Assembly: GCA_020055645.1 (NCBI GenBank)
Contig: CM034546.1
Span: forward strand, 104,987,812-105,051,811
Reading direction: 5' to 3'
Source of the DNA: Tomocerus qinae
Taxonomy: Eukaryota; Arthropoda; Collembola; Entomobryomorpha; Tomoceridae
DNA length: 64,000 bases
Shown: one piece after another, positions 11,251-23,814 of the stretch
Layout of the letters: the number at the start of each line of letters is the position of its first letter
Position numbering within the stretch: the stretch's first letter is position 1
The notes under the pieces: model-generated
What the model was told of the DNA's origin: nothing
What the model saw: the letters and a program-made list of their open reading frames with translations, nothing else
The model's database searches: none
Program-made: the position numbers and the translations under genes

Positions 11251-12715
11251 ACTCGGACGGACGGACGTACGGACAGACTGTGCGATTCTATAAGCTGTCT
11301 TATTCAGGCGAGCTAAAAATTCTGACATTGATATTATAAGGAAACGAAGCTATATTATTTGAAAAATCAACAAAAAATCTAAATTGATTAATGCTGACTA
11401 TGAAAATCAACAAAAAATCTAAATTGATTAATGTTGACTATGAAAATCAACAAAAAATCTAAATTGATTAATGTTGACTATGAAAATCAACAAAAAATCT
11501 AAATTGATTAATGTTGACTATGAAAATCAACAAAAAATCTAAATTGATTAATGTTGACTATGAAAATCAACAGAAAATCAAAATAGGTAGTTGCTGAGTA
11601 TGAAAATCTACAGAAAATCAATCAAAATAGGTAGTTGTTGACTAATGATTTTCTGTTGCTTTTCATGGTCAACATTAATAAATTTTGATTTTCTGTTGCT
11701 TTTCATAGTCAACACTAATCAATTTTGATTTTCTGTTGCTTTTCATATTCAACATTAATCAATTTTGATTTTCTGTTGATTTTCATAGTCAATATTAATA
11801 AATTTTAATTTTCTGTTGCTTTTCATAGTCAACATTAATCAATTTTGATTTTCTGTTGCTTTTCATAGTCAACATTAATCAATTTTGATTTTCTGCTGAC
11901 TTTCATAGTCAACATTAATCAATTTTGATTTTCTGTTGGTTTTCATAGTCAACATTAATCAATTTTGATTTTCTGTTGATTTTCATAACAACTACCTATT
12001 TTGATTTTCTGTAGATTTTCATACTCAGCAACTACCTATTTTGATTTTCTGTTGATTTTCATAGTCAACAACTACCTATTTTGATTTTCTGTTGGTTTTC
12101 ATAGTCAGCAACTACCTATTTTGATTTTCATACTCAAAAATTATTTATTTTGATTTTCTGTTGGTTTTCATAGTCAACAATTATCTATTTTGATTTTCTG
12201 TTGATTTTTATACTCAACAATTATCTATTTTTTGAGTTTCTGTTGATTTTCATACTCAAAAATTATTTATTTTAATTTTCTGTTGATTTTCGTAGTCAAC
12301 AATTATCTATTTTGATTTTCTGTTGATTTTCATAGTCAACAATTATCTACTTTGATTTTCTGTTGATTTTTATACTCAACAATTATCTATTTTGAATTTC
12401 CGTTGATTTTCAATATCAATCTTCATCTATTTTGATTTTCTGTTGATTTTCATAGTCAACGTTAATCTGCTTTGATTTTCTATTGCTTTTGATGGTCAAA
12501 ATTAATCTATTTTTATTTTCTGTTGATTTTCATAGTCAACGTTAATCTGCTTTGATTTTCTATTGACTTTGATGGTCAACATTCATACATTTTGATTTTG
12601 ATACTCAATATTAACCAATAAATATGAAAATAAACCTATTTCTATTATTTTACTAAAACTGTGTACACGGTCCCCTTTAATCAGGCGAGCTTCTGTTACG
12701 GCTTGCCGTAGGTTT
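11245..12715. mobile_element. Fold-back composite: A end, B arm, minisatellite, B end
   Basis: An A-type right end (GACGG run, CAGGCGAGCTAAAAA to 11,319) is joined directly to a truncated family-B left arm (from TTCTGACATTGATATTATAA). Then come plus-sense 40-bp minisatellite units (about 11,370-11,640), minus-sense units (about 11,641-12,600) and a family-B right end finishing at 12,715. The minisatellite flips orientation near 11,640, giving a hairpin centre. Confidence 0.75.
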
Positions 12716-13528
12716 TCAAGTGAAATTTATTGAAATTTTTGAAATAAATGCCGTGCACCCTATCCTATTTATTTCCTTTATTTCAATTATTTCATTTTTC
12801 AAGGAAGAGGGTGAAATATTTAGCGAAACGTTTCAAAAATTTCGCCTTTTTATTTTCGAGAAATATTTCAAGTGTCAAGTCTGGTTATGTTTACTGAAGA
12901 ATTAAAAACTTTGTGTGATATCCTTCAATCGTCGGCTACATTTTACTTTGGCTAGTGGGTAATTTAAAAATATTATATCATTTAAGGTATTTCTATATGG
13001 TCCACACCAAGCATTAAAATATCAATTGCGGACGTCAAAAAAACGGTCAAGTTTCGAATAGAATGAAGCCATAATTAGCAACTTACTGCGGTCATCCACC
13101 AGGGTCACATTTTTGACTCTGGGTGTAGAGGACAGTTAGAATGATCCGCCATTATGCATACTTACGCCAGATTTTCGGGTATTTTGTATTTCAAAATTTT
13201 ACATAAAATTGAAATCTAAACTTCTTCATCTATAGCAACTTCAATTTGTAAATTGCAAACTCCCACACTGACTAACCTCCTACCACAGAGGTACAGTTTC
13301 TGTAGAAACCTTGATTAGAATGACATAAATTAATGAGGGTGAATTTCCCCTAATTTCATTTACTATACATCTTTAATGTGTCGTTAGTTTAAAAGATGCG
13401 GGTTTCGGCTAACATTAGAAACATACTTTGTTTTCCGAAATTCGAAACTTTTTTCAGGATTGTCAGAGGAACCGGACCCTTAAAGCGCTGTATTAGATCA
13501 TGTGATAACAAAGCCACACCAAGCAAGG
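12716..13528. other. No gene recognised
   Basis: AT-rich sequence with short ORFs only. No protein similarity, tandem repeat or inverted repeat stands out. Confidence 0.5.
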
Positions 13529-13997
13529 ACGTATTTAGGGATGGGCTTTACGGGCTGAAGCCCCCCCCCCCCGAAATCCAAGAAAAAGGGAATTTTTTTC
13601 TCAAAATAGCAAAAAATTTCGCCCCCCGCGCGATTATTTGCCATTTTTGACTCATTTCCTTCAAAAAATGCCATAAATTTTCGCGCTATGCGCGAATATA
13701 TATACTTAAAATATCTATTGGAAATCTAGCCCCCTCCGAAACTCAGTTCTGCATACGTGCTTGACACCAAGGTCCTAAATCGGCTGTTTAGCAAATGCAT
13801 GGGTGCACATTTACAGGAGGGGGCTAACATGCAATAAAGATGTTTCTATTATATATGCGAAAATGTTTAGACGAAAATGAGTGTAAAATAGCTAAAATTG
13901 CCAAATAATCGGGAGAGCGTAAATTTTTGCCATTTTTAGAAAAAAAAATTTTCTTGGATTTTGGGGGCGGCAACCCATAAGGCCCCCTTCAATACGT
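13529..13997. mobile_element. Inverted-repeat MITE with C-rich/G-rich arms
   Basis: Arms of roughly 130-180 bp are inverted copies: ACGTATTTAGGG at 13,529 against AATACGT ending at 13,997. They share AAATCCAAGAAAA, a C run of about 14 bases opposite a weaker G run, and GATTATTTG. The arms are diverged, so the insertion is not young. No ORF of interest is present. Confidence 0.65.
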
Positions 13998-14224
13998 CAT
14001 GTTCACCGTAGTTCAAAGTATTTTAATGGAAAATATCTAAATGTTTAAATCGTTACGTGCACAAGAAACTTGAAATTTAAATTTTTAGACCCCTACGTTC
14101 TCGCTATTTTGTGCTGAGAGTGGTCGGTGGTTTCATTTGGTTGTTGGTAAGTTCATTGGGAGGGGTAAATTGTTGAGCGTTGGAAAATTTGAAGGCTGAA
14201 TTTAGGCAGCGTGGATTCACCCCC

Positions 14225-14358
14225 TTTTTGTCAACACTAAAATTTCAACAGAGCCAAAAAAATCAAAAAACCTTTTTGTCAACACCGCTTTCTTTTTTGT
14301 CAACACCACTTTCTTCTTTGTCAGCAGCAATTTCCCTTTTTGTCAACACCACTTTCAT
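14225..14358. repeat. Short tandem repeat TTTTTGTCAACACC
   Basis: Five or so irregular copies of TTTTTGTCAACACCACTTTC occur just left of the first Helentron end. There is no sign of coding. Confidence 0.7.
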
Positions 14359-14381
14359 AGAGATTTATTTCTGGCATATGA

Positions 14382-16228
14382 AATAAACTGTTGGCAACAG
14401 GCGTATACGCAGGATCGAAGCGGGAGATTTAAAAAAAATTCTGATGGTCTGGTTGTCCTTCGATAATAAAATGCACGCATATTTTGGAACGACATAACTT
14501 GTTTCAAATCTGCTTTTTGCATATGATAGCACATGTATTCAGCCACAATCAGTTACCATTAGAATCAAGGCAAATAGACAGATTCCCGCCCCTTCCTCCC
14601 GCCTTCCCCTGCCCGTATCAGCTGGGTTCTGTAGAGAAAGTCCTATAAAATAGTTTGAAATTTTATATGGGACTTTCTTTTGAATTAGTCCCATTCCGGA
14701 ATCCCATTTCTGTTCCAGATCAAACTGCTGGTAGTCATGAATATCCACCCTTCAGGAGTCAATTAACACCAAGCTAAATAGTGATATCTTGTCGATTTTA
14801 TAGATTCCACGATAAAATGTTTATTCCAAATAGTGAACTTCAATTCTTCACCATGTGTCAACATGCAGAACTCAATCAATTCCTAGTAGACTGTAAAGCT
14901 GGAAAGAATGGAATATGTCATTTAATAATGAGTAGGGATGCATTCGGCAAGTCAGCTGGAAATACAAATTCAATATAGTAACGTGACATAAACAATACCT
15001 AAATAGTAATATCTTGTTGATTTTGTAGAATCCACTCACTACGCCATCTAAAATCTAGGGTTACAGTAAGAGAGTCTTTGGTCCAACAGTCTGGGCGGGA
15101 GTTAATGGTATTCGTATTAGAGTATTCATACAAGTTTGGAGTCAACATGCAGAACTCAATCAATTCCGCACCAGGTGACTGTAAAGCTGGAAAGAATCGA
15201 GTATCACGATTAGGTTTATACCCGAATAATAATTTTTTGGGTTTCAATACAAATTGAATATAGTATTATGATTTAAACAATACCTAAATAATGATTTGTG
15301 ACAACTGTAGTTAACTTCACTCACCACTGATGAATCCCACACGTGTATTTATAATGTAGTGACGATGGACGACCATTTCCATTATATTTTGACAATTTTT
15401 ACGATAAAATATTTCAAACTAATCACAACCCAATCAATTCCGCACCAGGTGACTGTAAAGCTGGAAAGAATCGAGTGTTACGATTAGGATTATACCCGAT
15501 TAATAATTTTTTGGATTGCAATACAAATTAAGTGTAGTATTGTGATTTAATACCTAAATAGTGATTTGTGATAATTGTAGTTAACTGCACTCACCACTGA
15601 TGAATCCCACACGTGTATTTATAATGAAGTGAAACCATTTCCATTATATTTTGACAATTTTCACGTTAAAATGTTTCAAACTCTTATATTTTGACAATTT
15701 TTACGATAAAATGTTTCAAACTGTATTTAACTAATCACAATGGACAAAAATCCTCTTCTTTAGCCAATTTTCACTTTTGGGTTACAATGCACAATGCAGT
15801 GACAATATTGTTGCAATGAAACGAAAATTGTATTCAACTAATCGTTGCACTAAAGAGATTTTATATTGCATTTGTCTCCCGCAGTTTCAGAGCATGTTAA
15901 TACCAGCGCGGTGTGTAGTCAGTCCTCTATGCTACTACGCCGTCTGTCTCACCTGCCGTACTATTACTGTCTGCCTCACCTTCTGTATTTATATAATTTC
16001 CACAAACCAGGGGATGCATCAAATTTGAATTCTAATGATAACTAGTTGCTCCTGAATACATTTGCTACCATATGCAAAAATCAGATTTGAAATAAGTTAT
16101 GCCACTGCAAAAATATAGTTGCTCCTTTTTAATAGTGGACGACCAGACGACCAGACACCCAGACGATCGGACAGAGTGACGGCGACAAATTCATAAGGAT
16201 ACTAAGCAAAGCTTCGATCCTAATAAGT
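14382..16228 (-). mobile_element. Non-autonomous Helentron
   Basis: Its ends match the coding Helentron next door. The left (3') end is AATAAACTGTTGGCAACAGG, then the palindrome GCGTATACGC, then AGGATCGAAG. The right (5') end is CTTCGATCCTAATAAGT. The AGGATCGAAG/CTTCGATCCT pair is an asymmetric subterminal inverted repeat. On the minus strand it lies about 9 bases from the 5' end but about 30 bases from the 3' end, the layout known for Helentrons and DINE-1. The flanking bases are A on both sides, that is, insertion between T and T. The inside has three diverged tandem copies of a block with GACTGTAAAGCTGGAAAGAA (about 14,890, 15,175 and 15,447) and no Rep gene. Confidence 0.85.
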
Positions 16229-16233
16229 AATCA

Positions 16234-16275
16234 AATAAACTGTTGGCAAACAGGCGTATACGCAGGATCGAAGTG
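16234..16275 (-). other. Helentron 3' terminal hairpin region
   Basis: Two adjacent palindromes, CTGTTGGCAAACAG (stem CTGTT/AACAG) and GCGTATACGC, lie between the element end and the AGGATCGAAG half of the asymmetric terminal repeat. A hairpin close to the 3' end is the replication-termination signal in Helitron-class elements. Here that role is inferred from position and family. The same structure is present at 14,382-14,424. Confidence 0.75.
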
Positions 16276-16641
16276 GAAGATTAAAAAAAAATTTCTGTTG
16301 GTCTGGTTGTCTTTCGATAATAATATGAACACATATTTTTGGAACGACATAACTGGTTTCAAATCTGCTTATTGCATATGGTAGCACGGTAGCACATGTA
16401 TTCAGCCACAATCAGTTATCATTAGAATTCAAATTTGATATCAACCTGACAGTTGATATCTAAATATCAGTAAACCACGGGCTTGCTTGGAATCATTACA
16501 ATAAATAAAATTTTATTAACTTTATAGGTAACACATTATAGGTAGGTTTTTAGTAATCGCGTTATTCAATTATTAGTAAATGAGCTGCATTATTATTATT
16601 TGTATGTAGAAATTATATTTTCAATAGAGTTAACTGACTCA

Positions 16642-19600
16642 TCATTGTAATCCAGATTTCGGCCACACAATACAAATTGCCTTGTGGTAGCTATAATATC
16701 CTTCATAACACCAAGCTGTTAAATCATCAAAGTTAGAAAAGCAAATATCAATGTGACTCCCTCCATCGGTAGTAGAGTTGGCTGTATCCAGATTACTTGT
16801 TAAATTGTATTTACGGAAAACATTTAAAATACATTCATTCTGATCTTGGATATTTATGTTTACATCGCCAAATACGACGACTTTCTCAGTTATAGTAGAT
16901 AACAAACCATCCAGCCTAGATACAAACTTTGTCTTTGAATACTTAGGAGATTTATAGGTCATAATAAGATTTACACCAGACGCATTCCATTTTACAAAAA
17001 TGCAGTGTCCTCGTTTTTCAGTAATATCCGTTATTTTCGTAAACGAATTTGGAAGCATCAAGGTTTTTGAAAAAATAAGCGCGCCTTCAGAGTTTCTTCC
17101 GTGCTCCGAATCAGTTCTATGAACACAGTGGTATGTTGGGATATTCAAGTGGTCAGTTGAAACTGTATGTGGTTCCACGAAAGCAAGAATATTACTACTC
17201 ATGGCACACTGATCTCCCGTAATGTCCAAATGATGTGCAATAAAGGACTGGATATTGTGAAAGAATATTTTTTCATATTTATCATCATAGTCTTGCAAAA
17301 ATTGCAGAGAAAACTTCACTGGTTTAGTTCTTAGTCTTTCCATTTCTAAACTCACTGGATCATTATGACGAGGCGCATTAGGGGTTCAAATTTTCCATCA
17401 ATGAATAGACCAGCTAAAGACATTGCTCTACTGCAGGCAACATAAAGCCATTCTCTTCTAAGTCTTCTTCTTGGACCAGGACGAACGTCAACAACTACAG
17501 TGGGAATAGAAGACCCTTGTGATTTTGTTATTGTCATCGCGTTTGCACCCACTAGAGGTATTTGTGTCCTTATAATTTGGAGACCACCATGATTTCGGTT
17601 ACGACTAAGATTACGAGAAATTCTTTTAATTGAAACCCATTTCGGATCAATGTTTTTACGTAATTGATAGGATTTGGTTTTTGCTCTACTGGCACTGCCA
17701 ATTAAAGGATTTCGGAAATCCATCCATACACATGTTGGGACACGAACATTCTTAGCAGTAAGACCGTATTCGATCATTTTCAAATTACCAGTTGAACCAT
17801 TAAATAGCCCATCTTGAACATCTATGTTTGTGGTGACAAAGTACTCAGCTCCTACTTGAAGTCGAGTTTCATATGGTAATCCATCCGTTTTATCCCTTTC
17901 TAGAGTTCTGGCAAATTCTTGTTGCTTTTTCTTTTGTGCCTCACTTCCATAACCTATAAATTATGTTTTCAAAATTATATAAATCGTTTCACGTCAAATC
18001 TTAAAAAATAAATAAAATTGGTTTCACTTCAATTAAATCGTTGCACGTTAAAATCTACAGATTAAAAAATGTATATATTATTGTATTTGCAGCAAGATAA
18101 AACTACATCACCTTCTATTTTGTCATATGCAGTGGATATTGTCCATTCAGTATTAAGCGATTCATAAACAACCGAGTTATACTTTTGGCATGCAGCATTA
18201 CTTTCAAATAATCTTATTGCATCTGGAGGAGGTTGGTTGTCGACACTAATTTCTCTGGACCTCAACAGGGCTATATCTTCTGGGTCCATACAACCTTCGG
18301 CCATATTATTTAGTGCTTTACAGAAGTCAAATTCCCCTTTCTGGCGCATAATTTCATCGATTTCGTACAGTTCAATTTTGTTCCATAAATAGTTACCAAC
18401 ACACAATCCCATAGGAGACTGTTTTGGTATTGTAAATACAGGAAATGCTAACACTGGGGGTAATTGACGAAAATGACCAACAACTATAATAGATCTACCT
18501 CCGAATGGTTGTTGTGGATGAAATATTTGATTTAGTCGTTGATCAATTTGATAAAACTGCCGAACGCTAACCATTGAAATCTCATCGATAATAAATAACT
18601 TTGTTCCAATTAACTTTGCCTTTAATGTGCTAGCTTCATCAGCATTAAGGTCGCACATCATCTTTTCATTGCTTGACTGGTTAGCTGGTAGATGAAATGT
18701 GCTGTGTAGTGTCATTCCAAAGACATTAAACGCTGCTTTACCAGTTGGTGCAGAAACTAAAACACAAATCTCGTTTGGATTAGTGGTAGGAAATTGGGCT
18801 GTATATCTTAAGAAACTCTGCACCAAAGCTGTAATTGCATGACTTTTTCCAACTCCAGCTCCGCCACTTAGGAAATGATAAAATGGAGTATCTGACGTCT
18901 TCAATAGATGTAATGCATTCAGAACAAATCGGCGCTGCTTTTCATTTAATGTCCTCATGATCTTCAGGTATTTCTGTTCTTCAATCATGCGTGGAGGAAG
19001 AAAATGTTGCACTCTTTTATTGGCTGTAAATAAGTCTTGTACTAAATTTTCTCCTCCCAAATCTTCCACTATTAGACCTTCGAGATCTTCATCGACTAAC
19101 GCCTTGTTATTATCATCGTTTTCATCCATCATATCATTTTCTATTTCATCCGTTATTGCACGTAGCGCATTGTCATCTACATCTCGGAGTGCAGTAAAAG
19201 GTGATGCATTTTGCAAAATGATTTTGTTCGTAAGCTGTAAGTTTTGATTGGGGTCAATCTCAAGCAAATCTTTTTCTTCATCCCGCCAAGGAACGAAAAG
19301 CATTAATCTTTCACGGTTATAATTTAACAGGTCTTCAGTTTTGCTATAATGACGAAATCTAATTATTTTCCTATTTCTTCTTTCTTTTGCAAAGCCATTT
19401 GAGTCCATGAGTTTAAAGTATTTCAATTTGCCAAATGTTTCAACATCTTGCCCTACGTCTTCATCACAATGGGCGTCCTCTATAGTACAAACATAAACAT
19501 TTACACGTGAAATTGGTAAAAATTTAAGCATTGAAAACTTTTTTTGTTTACATGCCAATTTAATATTATGAGAAAATAGACGTTAAAATATTAAAAATAT

Positions 19601-22600
19601 ATTTATTTTACCCTCTTGTCTTTCATTGTCTAAGTTAGCATTTCCTTCAGTGGCAGTCGTAGATAATCCTCTTTTTGTTTTGGAGACATCGTACATTGAA
19701 GCAAACTCAGCGAGGCATATATTTTCAAGTTCATCTGGCCGTTTAGTATAGTAATGTAAAAGTCCTTTAGCAAATATGTCTTCTGAATCGTCTTCAAGTT
19801 TATCTAAATCACATTGGGGTCTTAAAATCTTGACTCTTTCATCTGGAAGTCCCGTGTTAATGAAAACATCTTGCTTACTGCAGTAAGTATTTGGGATTCC
19901 TAGTAAAAATGCAACTGCTTCTTGGGCTGAAATTTCGGATCCATTAATTAAAATACTTGCAAACTGCTTCAATTTATTTTGTACAGTAGAGTCCTTTCTT
20001 CGGGCGTCAACTGAAGCAGCCTGCAATAGTTTTGATACACCTCCTTCAGATTTCAAAATATAGCTAACGCAATATTTAGCACAAGCGTACGTATCCACTA
20101 CAAATTGTACATCAATATTAGCACCCCATGCTTCCAAAAGTTTCCGATTGTAAGGGTTGACAAAAATGGAACTCGTATCACGCTTCAAAAATACTGTAGT
20201 CCGTTTAATGGAAGACCGGACAGCTAATATGTAATCATTGTGATTTGTATCCAAAGATCCCAAAAATGTCTCATATTCTATGTTTTCTTGAAATTTTCTG
20301 CTTAATGAATCTAATTTTTTTTGAAGAATAAGGAAAAGGTCTTTTGCTTTTATCCTTATTTCTTCATCCAAATCTTTTTCTAAAGGGTCAAGAATCATTG
20401 TTTCTTTCATCGGCGGCTTCGGAAATCCAAAACGACATTTCTTACCACCCTTGAGTCTTTTAACACAAGTATGTGAATGATTATGGATTTGATAGCCTAT
20501 TAATGTATTCATAACTCCTTCCTCACACCTCTCACAGGTAATGAATTTATCGATAAATTCAACACAAGCCTTTTAGACTCAGGATTGTCTTTGTCATAGA
20601 TTGGTGCATCCTTGATCCAGTATAAACCATGGGAATGTGGTGATCCCCTCATTTGAAATTCTATACGACTGAAGTAGTCTTGCAAAGCATAGGGGGCAAA
20701 CATCCCACATTCATGTTTAAGAATTAGACTCAATAATGCTCGATATCTATGGTCAAAATGTCTCATACAAGTGACAGGGTCACTTCTTAACAATTGTAGA
20801 ATTTGGTCAGATGACAGTTTTGTCACATCGTATTCTGTAATATCCTTATTATTGACAATTTTCATTAGCATCATTATCAATTCTTTCCACTTCGTCTCTG
20901 CTGCGGATAAAGTAATGAAAAAAGTACTTTCCTATTTGTCGCACCATAGCAAGAACCTTTTTTGATTTTTCTTTCCAATAAGATGGCGAGGATCGCAAAT
21001 TTTTGAAAACTGCATATCCATCATCTTGACGCAAAAGTTTCTCCAGAACTTCTGGATTTCTTGCAGAGGACGCTGTCAATTGCATGTCGTTATTGGTTTT
21101 TTGTCTGAGACATATTTGTATTGCGTTGCCAACTTTTTCATTAAAAGAGCGTTTGAAGGAGTACAAGATTTTGGTTGGGACACATGCTCGTCGGTCATAT
21201 CTTCGAAGTTCAGATTTAGCAATGTCGGTATACGTAATTCGGTCACTTTTATCGAAATTACGTACTTTTCCACAATATATAGTAGGAAAGGACATTTCTT
21301 CTGCTTTCGGGTCAAAATGTAGATGTTTTGGTGTATGAGCTTCGCCTGGAGCAATCTGTACTCCACGAATACCTCTTTCATTAAACACTAAAGTTTCTTC
21401 TGCCCCGATGTTTTGTACGTTTTCTGGTAGATCAAATGCGGCAAGTTCCTCTAAAATATTAAATTAAAAAAGATTTTGACGTGAAATGTGCAACAGAAAA
21501 CAATTGCAACCATATAGTTTTAAAAATTTTGACGTGCAATGCACAATAGAAATTAATTGCAACCATATAGTTCACTTGAGCTGTTTATTTATTTGTAACT
21601 TACCAGCTATTAAATCATCATCATTAGTTGGTACAGTTTGTGCCACTCCATTCTCCGCACATGTCGATTTTATTGTCGATTCTAGGGAAATTATTTACTT
21701 ATAATTCCCATCCAAAATAAAAATTAACTTCAATAATTTATATTGTTAAAGTAGTTTTACCTTGTTGTGTTGCTTCAATATTTTCGTGCGATTCCTCATC
21801 CGGTGCAATAAAATCCATTGTTTCCTCTATAGAAAGTATAATTATAATTTCACAATGTATCACAAAATATAACAATAATGCATATACATTGAGCGTATGG
21901 TTCTACCTTCAGTAAATCCTGACCAATTCTCTGACAAAACCACGTTTTCTAACTGATACAATTCTGTCGTCATAAGGTATTTGGCAGCCATGTAAACTTT
22001 ATATGGACGAATTATTTCGTGCATGTAAGGACGCTCGTAGTTCATTCTTCTCATAAATCGAACTTGAACTGTTGATGTTTCCTTAAACGACCTCGGAAGA
22101 ACTTGTGCGCATATATCCAAGTCATTTTCAACGTTGACAACATTGCCTCGAAGGGCTGATTGTTTGTCGAAACCCAGTGGTCGTATTTGCATGAAAGGAA
22201 TTCTTAGAGCCACTAATCTCTCTTCAAGGGGCGATAAATTCTATAAAGTAATAATAATAATGTAGTTATTATGCATGAATTGATTCGCGTTTAAAATATT
22301 ATAAATTAATTGTAATACAAACAACAGATTCTAAATATACCTGTAATTCCTTCGGAATAACCGGAAAATCCAACCCTTTCGAGAGGCAGAGTCTGGGAAC
22401 ACGTTTTTGATTAACGTTCCTTCTACAGGTGGAACACAATAAATGTTTTTCTTGAGGTACATGTAAAATGCGTTTAATGTCTTCATCATTAAATCCTTTC
22501 TGTTGAAGAACTTCCTTAGTGATAGACGATGTTGATTCTTTATACCAAAGGCTACCGCAACATGAGCAAATAAACGAAGGTGATTGACGAATCTTTTGTT

Positions 22601-23789
22601 TGTATTTATCCAAATTATCCTCGTACGATGATTGGAATAGTCTTCGTTTTTTCCTTTGAAGTTCCGCATTTTTTATTTGAACATCTCTTTTGTGGTCTGA
22701 ATCAGTCATCATTTTACGTTTTCTTTCATTGTCTTTTATTTTCTCTGGGGTACGGTAAATGGGATCCTGTCTTGCCAGACTCCGAGAAGCATTATTAACA
22801 GCCTGATCCTTTTCCTGTCGTTGCGGATCCTCTCTGATCTTCTGTTGAGATATGCTTTTGACTAAACGATCTCGTTTCGCTTTTTCTGGGTTCTGTCGAG
22901 CTTGACGACGTAGATCTGTGTCAACGGTTTGTTTCTCTTGTCTGCGCTGTGGGTCCTCTCTGATCTTTTGATGAGATATGTTTCTGACAACACGGTCCCG
23001 TTCCGCCTTTTCTGGGTTCTGTCTAGCTTGCCGACGTAGAGCAGTGTCAACGGTTTGCTCCTCTTGTCGCCGTTGTGGGTCCTCTCTGATGTTTTGATGA
23101 GAAATTTTTCTGACAACACGGTCCCTTTCGGCCTTTTCTGGGTTCTGTCTAGCTTTACGACGTAGAGATGTGTCAACCGTTTGTTTCTCTTGTCTGCGTT
23201 GTGGGTCCTCTCTGATCTTTTGATGAGATATATTTTTGACAACACGGTCCCGTTCCGCCTTTTCTGGGTTCTGTCTAGCTTGACGACGTAGAGCAGTGTC
23301 AACGGTTTGTTCCTCTTGTCGTCGTTGTGGGTCCTTTCTGATCTTTCGGTGAGACATTTTTTTGACAACACGATCTCGTTCCGCTTTTTCTGGGTTCTGT
23401 CTAGCTTGACGGCGATAAATAGTATTAGCAGCTTGTTGTCTTGTTGATTCCTCTATAATTTTTGCTCCAGAAGCAGCATTAGTGGCTTCATCTTCTCGTT
23501 GTTCTTCGTCCCCATTCTTTTTAGCGTTTTGAACAATCGAGTTTCTTACTGCATCCGTGGCTTCATCTTCTCGTTGTTCTTCGTCCCCATTTTTTTTAGC
23601 GTTTTGAACAATCGAGTTTCTTACTGGTATAGCTGGAGTCTGTATACTTTCAGGAGGAGAATCAACAATTTCACCGTGATCTTCGTCTGTTTTTGTGACC
23701 GACTGTGTAAGCCTAGCTTTGTATTCACGATTTGATTTTTGTTTTAATTTTTGCTTTTGAGCAGCACTTAGCCTTTTTGTTCTCGGCAT
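16642..23789 (-). pseudogene. Helentron Rep / Pif1-like helicase / endonuclease gene, frameshifted
   Basis: Seven exons join in phase: 23789-22341, 22240-21907, 21826-21761, 21681-21604, 21450-19612, 19479-18112, 17953-16642 (about 2,150 codons). Exon 1: basic N-terminus, two 25-residue repeats, five 42-residue repeats (see separate entry), then a C-x2-C / C-x2-C zinc-ribbon-like region; exon 2 continues as DUF6570-like sequence. Exon 5: Rep with RGSPHSHGLYWI (HUH region) and AKYCVSYILK (catalytic Tyr pair). Exons 6-7: helicase with GGAGVGKS, FIIDEIS, GHFRQLPP (usually GDFRQLPP), ITKSQGSS and VACSRA. The C-terminus is an endonuclease/exonuclease/phosphatase domain with VFGDVN and GSHIDICF; expected ET reads EP and the SDH-type motif reads SYH. 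Single-base frameshifts lie near 20,920, 20,573 and 17,383; in each case the family sequence continues in the next frame. Confidence 0.9.
22860..23420 (-). repeat. 126-bp coding repeat (42 residues) in the Helentron N-terminus
   Basis: Five full units and a partial sixth encode a highly charged 42-residue module with the cores RRQARQNPEKAERDRVV and KIREDPQRRQE. It is predicted to be helical. A second, 25-residue repeat (NSIVQNAKKNGDEEQRED, two copies) lies just upstream at about 23,500-23,620. Units differ mainly at a few positions, so the array expanded recently. Other Helitron-type proteins have Arg/Glu-rich N-termini; the unit count here may be particular to this copy. Confidence 0.9.
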
Positions 23790-23814
23790 GTCAGCTGTGA
23801 TAACTAAGATACAT

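Noticed and set aside
18957-19247. Plus-strand ORFs in the Helentron (also 21026-21338 and 22580-22798)
   Set aside because: They are antisense shadows of the minus-strand Rep-helicase exons.
22862-23371. 169-residue minus ORF with internal repeats
   Set aside because: It is a shifted frame of the 126-bp coding repeats; the Helentron N-terminus uses the other frame with an ATG and splice continuity.
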